From contig CASQMQ010000002.1 of NCBI GenBank assembly GCA_949430125.1, forward strand, positions 1-57,648: a stretch of DNA of 57,648 bases, written 5' to 3'. The translations under genes and the position numbers were made by a program. The notes below the pieces were generated by a model. That model was not told the DNA's origin. It did no database searches and worked only from the letters and a program-made list of their open reading frames with translations. The stretch comes from an uncultured Pseudomonadales bacterium (GTDB lineage Bacteria; Pseudomonadota; Gammaproteobacteria; Pseudomonadales; Pseudohongiellaceae). Positions within the stretch are counted from its first letter, which is position 1. Each line of letters begins with the position of its first letter. Of the stretch, positions 25,907 through 35,402 are shown in pieces.

Positions 25907-26747
25907 CTACGGGGCCCAGGCTGCACGTGTCGCAGCGCGTCTGAGTATATCGCGATTCTCATCAGTTGCGGCGGGCTCTGATTCACCGAAGATTGCACGG
26001 ATCCAATGACCGTCGGTAGGGTTCGGAAAAAGAATATAGTCGCGGCCATAACGGTCTTTGTCCTGTTCCATAAGACTCATGCGCTGATCTACATCAGTGG
26101 AGTAATAGCGACGCGCAAAGTCATTAAGATTGTCGCCTAACAGCGCGACCACTTCATAGTCTTCTCTTATCTGCTGCTGCACTAGTTCCTTGTTGGAACT
26201 CTCTCGTAAGACTCTCAGGTGCGCAGCGTCAACGTGAGGAAAGCCAACGGCGTTCAGGTTTTCAATCGCCAGCTGCAATGTAGTCTCGCCCTGATCACGG
26301 TTGGTCACATAGAAAATTTCAACTGAATTTCTCTCGCAGAAATTCAGAAACTCCAATGCCCCCGGGCTTGCGACTGCGCGATTTTCCTCGATCCAACGAT
26401 CCCAGGACGCATCGTCGAAAAAATCTTGTCCCTGAGTGATGAGGTAGCCCCAGTAGTCATTCGCCAGTAACAAGGTTTCATCCACATCACTAATTATTGC
26501 GAGTGGCAGGGAGTCGTCTTGTCTCTGCGCCACGGCAATCTCGACGCGCATGCGAGCAATGTTGAAGCCTTGGTGGTAGAGCGCGCGAAATTCGGCGGCG
26601 GTCTGTTTCCATGCCATCGCCATCATTAGATTATTCTCGATGTCCCTGGTCGTTGCTGGTTGCGTTCTGCCCTAGCGCCGGCATCGCTGCGGCCAACGCC
26701 ATGGAGATCGCTAGAGCCTTTGCTAGTACTTTTACTGTCTCGCGCAT
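25907..26747 (-). pseudogene. Secreted acid phosphatase/5'-nucleotidase, e(P4) family, frameshifted
   Basis: HAD-superfamily class B/C-like acid phosphatase (lipoprotein e(P4) type), which dephosphorylates nucleotides such as NMN in the periplasm. An ATG at 26747 opens a signal peptide (MRETVKVLAKALAISMALA, then AAAMPALGQN). That frame ends at TAA 26631-26633. The mature protein (LMMAMAWKQTAAEFRALYHQ) continues in another frame from about 26640. The catalytic Asp pair is in IISDVDETLLLAN, and motif II is VTNRDQGE. The total is 841 nt, one base over a multiple of three, so a single base insertion explains it. Without its signal the 239-residue remainder would stay in the cytosol. It is divergent from a secreted SurE. 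Confidence 0.75.
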
Positions 26748-26898
26748 GAGTAAATCCTAAAAGGTGTATAGCTATAAATTGTACAGGCTAGTCTGTACTA
26801 TAGACGATTGTGTTGTTAGCCAATCCTAATCAATTCGCTGACAACAATACTTCATAACAACTTATTGCGATAGTAAGGCAATACTCGAGGAATAGATG

Positions 26899-27741
26899 AT
26901 GCGACCAATAAACAGCTCAATACGCTTCTCTCAATTTGCGGCGGCGATTGTACTTGATCTGCTTCAGTGCCTAGCGTCGGCACAATCCTATCGTGTACTG
27001 CTTTCTAATGATGATGGAATCGAATCTCCGCGCCTACACGCGCTGCATGCAGCTCTTTCACAGCTGCAAGGTGTAGAAGTGGTTGTCTCCGCGCCGGACG
27101 TGAATCAGTCCGGCTCAAGCCAATCCTCAATTGGCTCCATAACTGTCGACAACTTTGAGCAAGGTGGTCGCTTCTTCGGCTACGCCGTTCATGGCAGACC
27201 GGCCGATGCAGTTCGCTTCGGCATAAAGGAGCTAGGAAAAGATCAGCCCTTCGATATCGTCGTGTCTGGTATAAACCGCGGCGCAAACGTTGGTAACGTT
27301 TCTCATCTGTCTGGGACGGTGGGGGCAGCAATGGAGGGCTTGTATCACGGGCTCCCGGCAATCGCCGTCTCGGAAGATCCCAATAGTGAGAATACCGCCA
27401 TCACCGCAAAGTTCACTGCCGATCTAGTCGATCGATATCGCAGGCTTGGCGCGCCGAGTGGCACGATGATTTCTATCAACGTCCCAGCCGGCGAACTGAA
27501 TGGAGTAGCCGTAAGACCAATGGGAGATTCTTACCTGAGCACCGCTCGTTATGATCCGACTGTAAGAGACTCCATGACCACAGACTATGAGAGTGTACGA
27601 ATGATTGTGGATTCCGAAGACCCGACAACCGACACCTATGCCTACCAACAGGGGTATATATCGGTAACGCCGCTTAAATTCGATTGGACCGACTTCGAAA
27701 TGCTCGATGAAGTAGAGTCATGGAACCTACAGATAGACTAA
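26899..27741 (+). CDS. surE: Secreted SurE-type 5'/3'-nucleotidase
   Basis: SurE-family metal-dependent phosphatase of about 280 residues. Two adjacent ATGs (26896, 26899) follow GAGGA at 26887-26891; the second has better spacing. Unlike cytosolic SurE, it starts with an export signal (FAAAIVLDLLQCLASAQS). Active-site motifs are YRVLLSNDDGIESP (the Asp-Asp metal pair), APDVNQSGSSQS, VVSGINRGANVGN and HLSGTVGAAMEGLYHG. It should remove phosphate from nucleoside monophosphates in the periplasm. It is divergent from the e(P4)-type phosphatase, sharing about 150 bp of upstream DNA, which suggests a common nucleotide-scavenging function. Confidence 0.9.
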   Translation: MRPINSSIRFSQFAAAIVLDLLQCLASAQSYRVLLSNDDGIESPRLHALHAALSQLQGVEVVVSAPDVNQSGSSQSSIGSITVDNFEQGGRFFGYAVHGRPADAVRFGIKELGKDQPFDIVVSGINRGANVGNVSHLSGTVGAAMEGLYHGLPAIAVSEDPNSENTAITAKFTADLVDRYRRLGAPSGTMISINVPAGELNGVAVRPMGDSYLSTARYDPTVRDSMTTDYESVRMIVDSEDPTTDTYAYQQGYISVTPLKFDWTDFEMLDEVESWNLQID

Positions 27742-27776
27742 TCCAGATAGTCTGTTAAACGGTGCAGGAGAACGTA

Positions 27777-28250
27777 TTGCTAGAGTTTGAACACATCATT
27801 CAGGTCAATGATCTTACCGAAGAGGATTTGCCAGTTCTCACGCGAACCCAGCTCTGGGAAGGCTTGTTGCTGCGTGCCAGGCGCCCAGACACATTCAACA
27901 GTAGTTTGAAGGTCACGAACAATGAGTATGCCGAGGATGAGTTCGAACGAATCATCGAGGTAGGGGAGCACAAATTTCACGAGCGAGTGATGCTCTATCC
28001 GGACGAGAAAATTCATACTCAGACCATGGAAGAGTACGACCAGATAGACGCAGAGAGTGTCACTCACCTAGAAGAGCCGGAACAAGGCTACCTGTTCGTA
28101 CGCTTCACCTATCGGCGCGAACTAGAGGAAGACGGCTCTGATGATGTTGGAGAGCACTTGAAATCTGCCTATCTACAGACCGACCGTGATGCCATCGCGC
28201 TGATCCGCTCGCTTGCCGAAAGCGGTGTATTCGGCCAATCCATTAATTAG
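27777..28250 (+). CDS. AtaL-like SRPBCC protein (DUF1857)
   Basis: About 157 residues, a START/Bet v1-like (SRPBCC) fold related to DUF1857/AtaL. Typical features are the opening FEHIIQVNDLTEEDLPVLTR, TQLWEGLLLRARRPDTFN, and the later HERVMLYPDEKIHTQT and GYLFVRFTYRREL strands, ending in a long C-terminal helix. The start is taken as TTG 27777 because AGGAG lies 7 bases upstream and homologues begin near the F-E-H motif; GTG at 27762 is the alternative. The fold makes a hydrophobic ligand pocket, but no ligand is known. It lies 36 bp after surE and is probably in the same transcript. Confidence 0.75.
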   Translation: MLEFEHIIQVNDLTEEDLPVLTRTQLWEGLLLRARRPDTFNSSLKVTNNEYAEDEFERIIEVGEHKFHERVMLYPDEKIHTQTMEEYDQIDAESVTHLEEPEQGYLFVRFTYRRELEEDGSDDVGEHLKSAYLQTDRDAIALIRSLAESGVFGQSIN

Positions 28251-28406
28251 GGTACTTCTTCCCACTACCTGCGCGCTAGAAGCGACCCTGTTCTCCATCA
28301 AATGCAGGCCGCAGGCTGTCTCACCTTTGATATACAAGGTGGAATTGGTTTATTCTCTGAGGCCATCTCAATAAACCGCTGCCCTTAGGGGTAGGAGAAA
28401 ACAACA

Positions 28407-29204
28407 ATGAAAGCACTCCTGCAGCTAGCACTGATAGCGCTCACCCTCTCTACCGGCGCGCTCTGTTTTGCGGATCGCCAAGAGACCGATGACGAGCAGC
28501 ATATCGATGATCCTCGCGTTCAACACCGAAACTATGAATTTCCAGGCACTGGTGAATCGATTCCCTATGCCGTCTTCGTTCCTTCAAGCTATGACAGCAG
28601 CCAACCAGCCCCGCTGATCGTTTCCCTGCATGGCTTGGGCAGGAGCCACGACTGGCTGATGGGATATCACGGATTACTGGATCAGGCTGAAGCGAATGGC
28701 TATATCGTCGTCACGCCACTCGGCTATATCCGCCGCGGCTGGTACGGCTCAAGAGAACTCGATGACATGCAGGACGCCCAGCGTAGCGAACAAGATGTCA
28801 TGAATGTCTTACAGTTGATGCGCGACGAATTCAGTGTCGATTCAAACCGAATCTACCTCTGGGGCCATTCCATGGGTGGTGCGGGCACCTACCATATTGC
28901 GGCTAAGTACCCGGACATATTCGCCGGCTTGGGAGTAGCGGCGCCCGCACCCGAAGCGGATGCGCCGATGAATAATATTCTGAATAACATCAAGCATCTG
29001 CCCATTTTCGTTCTGCAGGGAGACGAGGATGCCGCTGTGCCTGTAGAGCGCACCCGCGCCTGGGTGGCGAAGATGCAGGAGCTAGGTATGCAGCATGTCT
29101 ATGTCGAAATTCCAGGGGGTGATCATTCGCTGCTCATATCCCAGGACGCAGTAAACATGCAGAAGTTTGTCGACTTCTTCAACATAGTACGCAAACAGTA
29201 TTAG
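28407..29204 (+). CDS. Secreted alpha/beta hydrolase (feruloyl esterase/PHB-depolymerase-like)
   Basis: A 265-residue exported esterase: signal peptide LQLALIALTLSTGALCFA, then an alpha/beta hydrolase core. The oxyanion region is LIVSLHGLGRSHDWLMGY. The nucleophile is Ser in WGHSMGGAGTYH at about residue 157, the acid Asp is in VLQGDEDAAVP, and the His is in PGGDHSLL, so the catalytic triad is complete. The pattern fits the peptidase/esterase group that includes poly-hydroxybutyrate depolymerase-like and feruloyl-esterase-like enzymes. A ribosome site (GGAG) precedes ATG 28407. The cytochrome c5-like gene starts 19 bp after its stop, so it likely heads an operon with the cytochrome and PQQ dehydrogenase. 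Confidence 0.87.
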   Translation: MKALLQLALIALTLSTGALCFADRQETDDEQHIDDPRVQHRNYEFPGTGESIPYAVFVPSSYDSSQPAPLIVSLHGLGRSHDWLMGYHGLLDQAEANGYIVVTPLGYIRRGWYGSRELDDMQDAQRSEQDVMNVLQLMRDEFSVDSNRIYLWGHSMGGAGTYHIAAKYPDIFAGLGVAAPAPEADAPMNNILNNIKHLPIFVLQGDEDAAVPVERTRAWVAKMQELGMQHVYVEIPGGDHSLLISQDAVNMQKFVDFFNIVRKQY

Positions 29205-29223
29205 TCGTATCCGGATTACAGAC

Positions 29224-29547
29224 ATGACATCAAAAGCTTTATTTACAATTGCCTGTGCATTCTTATTGTTTCCAGCATTGAGCGTTGCCGCCCAGGACGA
29301 CGCCTTCGATGCAGAGCAGACTTATCAAGCGACGTGTTTCGCCTGTCATGGCACAGGTGCGGCTCATTCGCCTGAGGTAGGCGATCAGATCGAGTGGGAA
29401 ATTCGTATGGAAAAAGGCATGGATACACTCGTTCAAAACACGATCGCAGGGCTCAATGGCATCATGCCGCCGCGAGGCCTGTGCGCAACCTGCAGCGATG
29501 ACCAGCTAAAAGCCATCGTTGAGTTTATGTTAGACAGTAGCCTCTAA
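29224..29547 (+). CDS. Cytochrome c5-like protein
   Basis: A 107-residue periplasmic class I cytochrome. A signal peptide ends near VAA-QDD. Haem motif CFACHGTGAAHSPEVGD follows at about residue 37, then the Met-ligand region NGIMPPRGLCATCSDDQLKAIVEFML. The CATC pair is the second disulfide typical of cytochrome c5. It lies between the esterase and PQQ dehydrogenase genes with short spacers (19 and 66 bp), so it is the natural electron acceptor candidate for the PQQ enzyme, although that gene carries a frameshift. Confidence 0.88.
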   Translation: MTSKALFTIACAFLLFPALSVAAQDDAFDAEQTYQATCFACHGTGAAHSPEVGDQIEWEIRMEKGMDTLVQNTIAGLNGIMPPRGLCATCSDDQLKAIVEFMLDSSL

Positions 29548-29613
29548 ACATCAACATCGATGCGAGCTACTTTACTAATTAATTTGATAACTATATCGAA
29601 GGGAGCACGACTA

Positions 29614-31438
29614 ATGTTGCACTCAAGACAGCAATCGATTCGAACCTTACTACTAATTGCCGGCCTACCTCTTCTATTAATTGGATGTGCCCCTGAGGGT
29701 GATTCTACTTCTATAGAAGTTGCCACGAGCAGCAGTATTACCGGCGGAGAAGTTGAGCAGGTGGAAGTCGAGTCTGCACTACGCCCAAGATCATCTGTAC
29801 AAAATATGGATTGGCGTCTGCACAATCTCGACCTCGCCGGATCGCGCTATGCGCCTAGCGACCAGATAACTCGTGACAATGTCGCCGAGCTAACACCGAA
29901 ATGGTTATTCCAACACGGCGTCATCGATGGCGTAAGTAACCAGACCACCCCTGTGATTGTCGGCGACATAATGTATGTCACTGACTCGCGTGGCAGCGTC
30001 TACGCGCTAAACGCAGAAGACGGACACCTGCTGTGGACCTTTGACGTAACTCGTCTACTAGGTGGCGGTCGACGCGAGGGCTATATCTTCAGACACAGAG
30101 GCGTAGCGTATGAGGATGGTGTGGTGTATTCAGCGGCGGGCTCATTTATCTTTGCGCTCGATGCCATTACCGGAAAGCCCTTAGAAGGCTTCGGAGACAA
30201 CGGGCAGGCACCGGTGATTCTCGATGTGCTGCATGAGAAGAACCCCGATATCGAAACTGCTATTTCGGTCGGCTATTGGTTCACCACAGCTCCACAGGTC
30301 TATAACGGCGTTATCTATGTTGGCACTACGCGAAGCGAGAGCCATATTGCTGGAGGCTATGTGTTGGCAATCGATGCCAAGACTGGCGAAGGCATTTGGA
30401 ACTTCAATACCGTGCCACAAGATGAAACCGATCAGGGCTGGGATATCGCAGGACCGACTTGGGTTGGCGGCGAACGTAACGGCGGTGGAATCTGGGAAAC
30501 ACCAGCGAGTTGATCCCGAATTAGGCATGGTCTACGTGGCCGTCGGCAATCCCTTCGGCGACAGCACGAAACGCGACGGCATGAACCTGTTCAGCGATTC
30601 GCTTATCGCTCTGTCTCTGGAAGAGGGAAACCTGGAGTGGTACTACCAACAAGTGCATCACGATGTGTGGGACTACGACTCTGGTAATCAACCGGTATTG
30701 TTTGATATGGAAGTCGATGGACAGGACATCAAAGCTCTCGCACAGGCGAGCAAGAACAGCTGGCTGTATATCCTCAATCGTGAAACTGGCGAACCAGTGC
30801 ATCCGATCATCGAAACGCCAGTCTCAACCGTAACCGATGTAGAGGGCGAAGTCCCCTATCCAACACAGCCAATTCCGCACAAGGCGAATGGCGAGAGAAT
30901 GGAGCCGGTGTCGCCAGTTTTCCCAACCGATATTCCTGCACAACAGATGGAGGCAAACGATCTGGTCGAACAGTTTACTCCGATAGGACCGAACCAGATT
31001 TTTTCTCCGGGTTATGGAGGCGGCGCGAACTATGCGCCGATTTCCTTCAGCAAGGACACGGGCTATCTTTATATCAACGCGATCGATCAGCCGTTTAATT
31101 CCGGGCGCGACCCGAAAGGATATTTCTCTGCCTATGACCCAACGACGGGAGAACTAATCTGGCGACAAATCTTTGAAGGGTACGGACAAGCCGGCTCGGT
31201 GGTTACCGCCGGCGGCATAGTCTTCGTTGGAGCGGGCAGCAATACTGCAGGTTATTTCTACGCCTATGATGCCTACACTGGCGAAGAGCTATGGAAATTC
31301 AATACCGGGGCTGGCGTGTTTGCCTCACCTTCGATATATGTCATTGATGGTCAAGAATACGTGACCGTTGCATCTGGCGGAGGATCGAGAGGACGAAGAG
31401 GCGGCGATTTAATTCTCGTCTTTGCCCTTCCTGATTGA
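29614..31438 (+). pseudogene. PQQ-dependent dehydrogenase lipoprotein, frameshifted
   Basis: Quinoprotein alcohol/glucose dehydrogenase-type eight-bladed propeller, about 607 codons. The start at ATG 29614 follows GGGAG (29601-29605) and gives a lipoprotein signal ending LLLIGCAP. Visible are NMDWRLHNLDLAGSRYAPSD, VYALNAEDGHLLWTFD, QVHHDVWDYDSGNQP (a typical PQQ-site block) and a C-terminal GELIWRQIFEGYG, GEELWKFNTGAGV blade. The first frame ends at TGA 30511-30513 after GGIWETPAS; the continuation DPELGMVYVAVGN is in the next frame. One extra base near 30506-30509 accounts for it (1825 nt, one over a multiple of three). If real, the product is half a propeller and inactive. Confidence 0.85.
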
Positions 31439-31605
31439 GGCTGAGGGCTTCCAGCCAAATCTACATACCCAGCTGGCCAGGTTTCTTTGCGTTTGTTCTG
31501 CTACTTCGTAGCTAAACGACCACGAAGAATCCATTCACGTTCCTGTAACGTACGTTATTGAAACTTTAGAATGTCGCGCTCCCATCTCGGGCTACTCTGT
31601 AGCCC

Positions 31606-31937
31606 CTAGGCAGTGAAGCCACTCGAATTCCAGCTCGCTGGTTTAACTAATACGTAACCGTGAGGCTTCTTTTTGTAGTACACCCCATCGCTGTAGTAAA
31701 AGGTTTCGCCATTGTATAGAGAGCGTACTTTTCCAATTGGCAGGCGATTCAGACTAAAGGCTGAGACTGTTGTAATCGTTCGAATCGGCGCGGGCCTGGC
31801 AACCACAACCTTATTCGCAACTGAGTGTGTATGCACTATGGCGTGCTTGTGATTGCTCTTGTATGGGAACTCGGCGCTGTTACCAAAAGAGCAGAGCGCA
31901 AGGCCGCTGTAATACTAGCAGTAGAAAATAATTTCAT
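31606..31937 (-). pseudogene. Small secreted YXY-repeat protein (DUF6515-like), frameshifted
   Basis: An ATG at 31937 with GGAG upstream opens a signal peptide (MKLFSTASIT). Near 31905 the frame must change to continue as SGLALCSFGNSAEFPYKSN, then HAIVHTHSVANKVVVARP, RTITTVSAFSLNRLP and FYYSDGVYYKKKPHGYVLVKP to the stop at 31606. The aromatic YY-x-DGVYY / GYVLV motif resembles small exported DUF6515-type proteins with a Tyr-rich end. The composite is 332 nt, so a one-base deletion or two-base insertion is implied. The function of the family is unknown. Confidence 0.55.
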
Positions 31938-32096
31938 AAAATTTCTCCATTTACCTAAGCCAAAGACCCTAGGCTATTGCCCTACTTTCGAAACTAACGG
32001 CACAAATCTGTACCGCTTGTTAAGTAGAACGCTTAGACAAGAGATCGGTTTACAGGAAATGAGGTTATAGAACTTCGCTGGCCTAGCGGAAATCGA

Positions 32097-33098
32097 TTAT
32101 GGCTTGCTTATGACTACACGGAAACCGATGGTGTTGTTACGTACGCTAGGATCGACACCTCCGCGCACCGCCGCGCGCACGTTGCCCACTCCATCGGAGA
32201 ATGACCCTCCGCGCATCACCCAGAGCGCATCCTCGGAAAGGTTCTCTGCATCATCGTTCGGGTCATACGGATAGGCCTGCAACGGGCTGCGTGTAATTTC
32301 CCACACATTGCCGCTCATATCTTGCAGGCCGAAGACGCACTCAGCACAGGGTCGGGAGCCTACTGGCAGCATTGTGCTTGAGCCGTAGTTTGCTAACTCC
32401 GCTGAGGGTGTGTTTCCCCACGGAAAAATCCGACCGTCCCCACCGCGCGCCGCTTTTTCCCATTCAGACTCTGAAGGAATGCTCACTTGGCCGCCCGCCG
32501 CGAGATAACTGCGTAGTTCTTCAGGAGTATCCGAAGAATTTTCCAACTTCTGCTGTAGCCAGCGTGCGTAGGCTAGTGCCTCCGGCCAAGTGATATTCGT
32601 AATCGGCATATCCCCTTGAATGTCCGCTGGCACCTCATTAGCGAGATCTGGGTGCTCTGCTACGAAGACTCGGAATTGAGCGGCGGTGACCTCAAACAAT
32701 CCTATATAGAAGTCATCTATCTGTACTGTTCCCTGACGCCGATTGCTCGACCAGCGCTCATTCTCGTAGGCCAGGCGATCTAATGCCGGATTACTTCCCA
32801 TGGTGAATGGGCCAGCGGGAATTTGAACAAAGCCCAGCAGCGGCTCGTCCGGGAGAAACCAAACATTGGCGAGGAAACCAGTTATCGCTGCTTGCGCAGG
32901 GGAAGGCAACTCTGTTGTTTCTGAATCTATTTGCTGCGGTGATTGAAGAGCCATCCATACGGCCACGAATACAATCGCTAGACACATGATGGTGAGACCC
33001 ACTGCTCGATCTGGCACCTGTTCACTATCGAGACCTTTTCGCTGATCCTCTTGCTTAGATTGCCGCTTAGCTTCAGTTTCGCTTTGAGGCTTGCTCAT
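32097..33098 (-). CDS. Membrane-anchored SUMF1 (formylglycine-enzyme-fold) protein
   Basis: 333 residues: a charged cytosolic N-terminus of about 30 residues, one transmembrane helix (VGLTIMCLAIVFVAVWMAL), then a periplasmic SUMF1/FGE-sulfatase domain. Motifs are IPAGPFTMGSN, DDFYIGLFEVTAAQFRVFV, ITWPEALAYARWLQQ, IPSESEWEKAARGG, FGLQDMSGNVWEI and VMRGGSFSDG with a final NNTIGFRVVIS. The C-terminal Cys pair that copper-dependent formylglycine-generating enzymes use is absent, so it is not expected to modify sulfatases. A CAEC motif stands just before FGLQDM instead. It starts 2 bp after the RnfD-like gene stops, so the two are co-translated. No sulfatase lies nearby. Confidence 0.85.
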   Translation of the reverse strand: MSKPQSETEAKRQSKQEDQRKGLDSEQVPDRAVGLTIMCLAIVFVAVWMALQSPQQIDSETTELPSPAQAAITGFLANVWFLPDEPLLGFVQIPAGPFTMGSNPALDRLAYENERWSSNRRQGTVQIDDFYIGLFEVTAAQFRVFVAEHPDLANEVPADIQGDMPITNITWPEALAYARWLQQKLENSSDTPEELRSYLAAGGQVSIPSESEWEKAARGGDGRIFPWGNTPSAELANYGSSTMLPVGSRPCAECVFGLQDMSGNVWEITRSPLQAYPYDPNDDAENLSEDALWVMRGGSFSDGVGNVRAAVRGGVDPSVRNNTIGFRVVISKP

Positions 33099-33100
33099 AT

Positions 33101-34706
33101 CTACGCCCCGTTGTTCTCGCAGGCAAAAGCCCAGTCGTGTTCACAGGCTCGCTCGACTAACTCCTGCTCAGAGAGTGTCATCAAGTTCTGTCCACCTTCT
33201 CGCAATAGCAAGCGCAGGTCCAATTCATGTGGCACTTCGCGCGCCACCAATTCTGTGTCTAGAAGATTTAGACACGCCGCTTGAAACTTCAATTCGCAGC
33301 CGCGCGAGAAATAGGCCATGGATAATTCTTGATTGGATGCGGTAATTATTCCCTCGCGATAGTGTGCGCCTATTTCATTACACGCCCAGGCCGCGTTGTC
33401 CGCACAATAGGTCGCCTCCAATTGCAGCATGCGGCCACAGGCATTGGATAAGTCACTCGCGCAGGCCTGCTCCCAGAATGGCAGGCTATCGCCCTGATGC
33501 TTGTTGTCGGTTTTACCTAGGAAAGACATCGAAGCGAAAATCACTATCCAGATACTCATGTGCGCTAGATTAGCGCGTCCACCGAGCCAGCTCTCTTTCC
33601 AGACGTTTAAAAGAGCTGTCGAATGGATAGATCGAACCGCTCTATCGATAGCGATAACACTCAGATTGAGCAGCGGCACGACGAGGAGTTTGTCATAGAA
33701 AGTTGGCTCGCCCATAGCGCCTAGAAGGGTATAGAGGCCGAACACCCCGAGGCCGTAGAGCAATCCAAAAAACGTCTTCCCTAGTGGCGTTCTCGGCGAG
33801 GTAGAAGGATCGGTAATCAATAGATGCAGCCCGAGAAAGACGGCGGCAGGAATCTCCGAATCGAGGAAGTACGGAACACCCGTGCTAGCGGAATACAGGG
33901 CACTGACTCCAAACAACGTAATCGCCGCCATACTTGCGACAAGTGTTATGGAAAAGAAGTACATAACAATCAAGCCAACTAAAAAGAGGAACGTGTAGAT
34001 GTTCGGCGCCAGGGTAAGAGTCGATGCGATATCCTGACCCCAGGTCAAGCCAGTCGTGTTGGTGAGCGATTAATACGAGAGAGAACAGGCCCAGGGCAAA
34101 AGCAGACGGATTGAATATGTGCGAGCTACGCCCGTCTCGATTCCAGCGTACGTATTCCTTGCCCATGAAACCGACTGCAATCATCACGAATTGCATATAA
34201 AACCAATCATCCCTAAACCAGAGAAACAGATTGATGCTAAAAATAATCGGAAAGGGACCAAAGCCTAAGCTATATTCACGACGTCTCGACCAGGCCAGCA
34301 ACATATCGAAGGTATAGGCAAATAGCAGCTGCGCTAACATCAGCCAGGCATGATCGTATACCGGCCGCCAGTAATAACCCCAATAAGCATAGACACTGAA
34401 CTGAACCATGGCTTGGATGTAGTGCTGTGGACGCAACACTAGACTGAACACATGCTCTTCGTTCTTGTTTCTAGAATTAAATAGCAGATACGCTTGCCAC
34501 AAGAGCAGCGTGGCGGCAGCACCCCAAAATGACCAAACTAGTGCGGAATTGCCCTGAACACGAGGAACGAAACTTAGAAGAATAAGAGATATGGATATTA
34601 CTAATGGAAACTTGAACGCTGCCATTGAGGCGCGCGTCTGCTTATCAGCAGAATTCTTGCTGTTTCGGATACTATTCTTGAAACTGGCGGTAATGGCCAT
34701 CAGCAT
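33101..34706 (-). pseudogene. RnfD/NqrB-like membrane protein with Cys-rich Sel1-like tail, frameshifted
   Basis: About 535 codons. The N-terminal two-thirds is a polytopic protein of the RnfD/NqrB type also seen in enediyne-cluster UnbU-like proteins: WNRDGRSSHIFNPSAFALGLFSLVLI, then TGLTWGQDIAST, PAAVFLGLHLLITDPSTSPRTPLGK and FFGLLYGLGVFGLYTLLGA. The C-terminal part after the last helix is soluble and Cys-rich (CASDLSNACGR, ATYCADNAAWACNEIGAHYREG, SRGCELKFQAAC, ACEHDWAFACEN), resembling Sel1-like repeats. The frame breaks near 34060, where SLVLIAH should pass to TNTTGLTWGQ. The length is one base over a multiple of three. Stop and start are 2 bp from the SUMF1-like gene. Whether flavin or ubiquinone sites of NqrB survive is not clear. 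Confidence 0.75.
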
Positions 34707-34822
34707 GCTCTAGCGGGAAAATTCAGTCGATGCCAAGAATAAACCACATGCGGAATCAATTCAATTTGACCGACTAGAAGCTAGGTCTTTACTGCCGTTA
34801 AAGCTAATTCGCAGGCTGTTAG

Positions 34823-35141
34823 CTAGAGCTCATCGACAGGCTGCTCTAGTGCAGATCCCGAGTAAGTACTCTGGTGTTCAGAATGTTCGGTGTCTTGCTC
34901 GGAATGATCATGACCGTGGTGACGATCACGATGACCTCCCTCAACAGCAGCATTGGCCATTCTGATGGGCCCCGACAATCACCATACCTTTAGTGCCAGC
35001 AGCAACGCCGACCAAAGCCCCAGCAATCTGGAATGGTGCCTCAATCACTGTCGTATCTACTGCCACTCCGATCACAGAGCCTATGCCGCCGATCAGCGAT
35101 AGCACCAATATCAGGCTGACTATCAATTTTAGGTGTTTCAT
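34823..35141 (-). pseudogene. Small membrane protein with His-rich tail, apparently frameshifted
   Basis: From ATG 35141 a signal-anchor (KLIVSLILVLSLIGGIGSVIG) is followed by a Gly/Ala/Val segment (PFQIAGALVGVAAGTKGMVIVGA). That frame ends at 34941 in NGQCCC. The next frame continues naturally from a GGGGCCC run as RMANAAVEGGHRDRHHGHDHS, then EQDTEHSEHQSTYSG and ends EQPVDEL at TAG 34823-34825. The His/Asp/Glu-rich tail looks like a metal-binding segment. It is the first of three minus-strand genes with the RnfD-like and SUMF1-like proteins, 116 bp away from the former. The 66-residue upstream reading could be the true protein, with the His-rich part a separate ORF starting MANAAVEGG. Confidence 0.5.
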
Positions 35142-35402
35142 TGCTTTCTCCTGATTATTCCCCTTCTACCCTTAGGCAAAAGGGAAACTCTACAGCATAC
35201 CGATGGGCCTGAATCTTAGCTGTGTTGTAGCAAGCAGACTGCGTTAGTGTTTGCTGCCATTTTTTCGGCGTTTTCCCCACTAAAGCACCTATATTTAGCC
35301 TCTAGTAAGGCCCGAATATCCTTGAAAATTCGCCAAAATACGCGTAGTTTCGGTCATCTAGTCCATCATCTCACTATAATTAGAATACTGTTGGAGGTTC
35401 AC

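Noticed and set aside
30224-30513. Programmed frameshift in the PQQ dehydrogenase
   Set aside because: No slippery heptamer or downstream structure was seen at 30506; a simple one-base insertion explains the break.
32097-33098. Genuine formylglycine-generating enzyme
   Set aside because: The C-terminal catalytic Cys pair is missing and no sulfatase is nearby.
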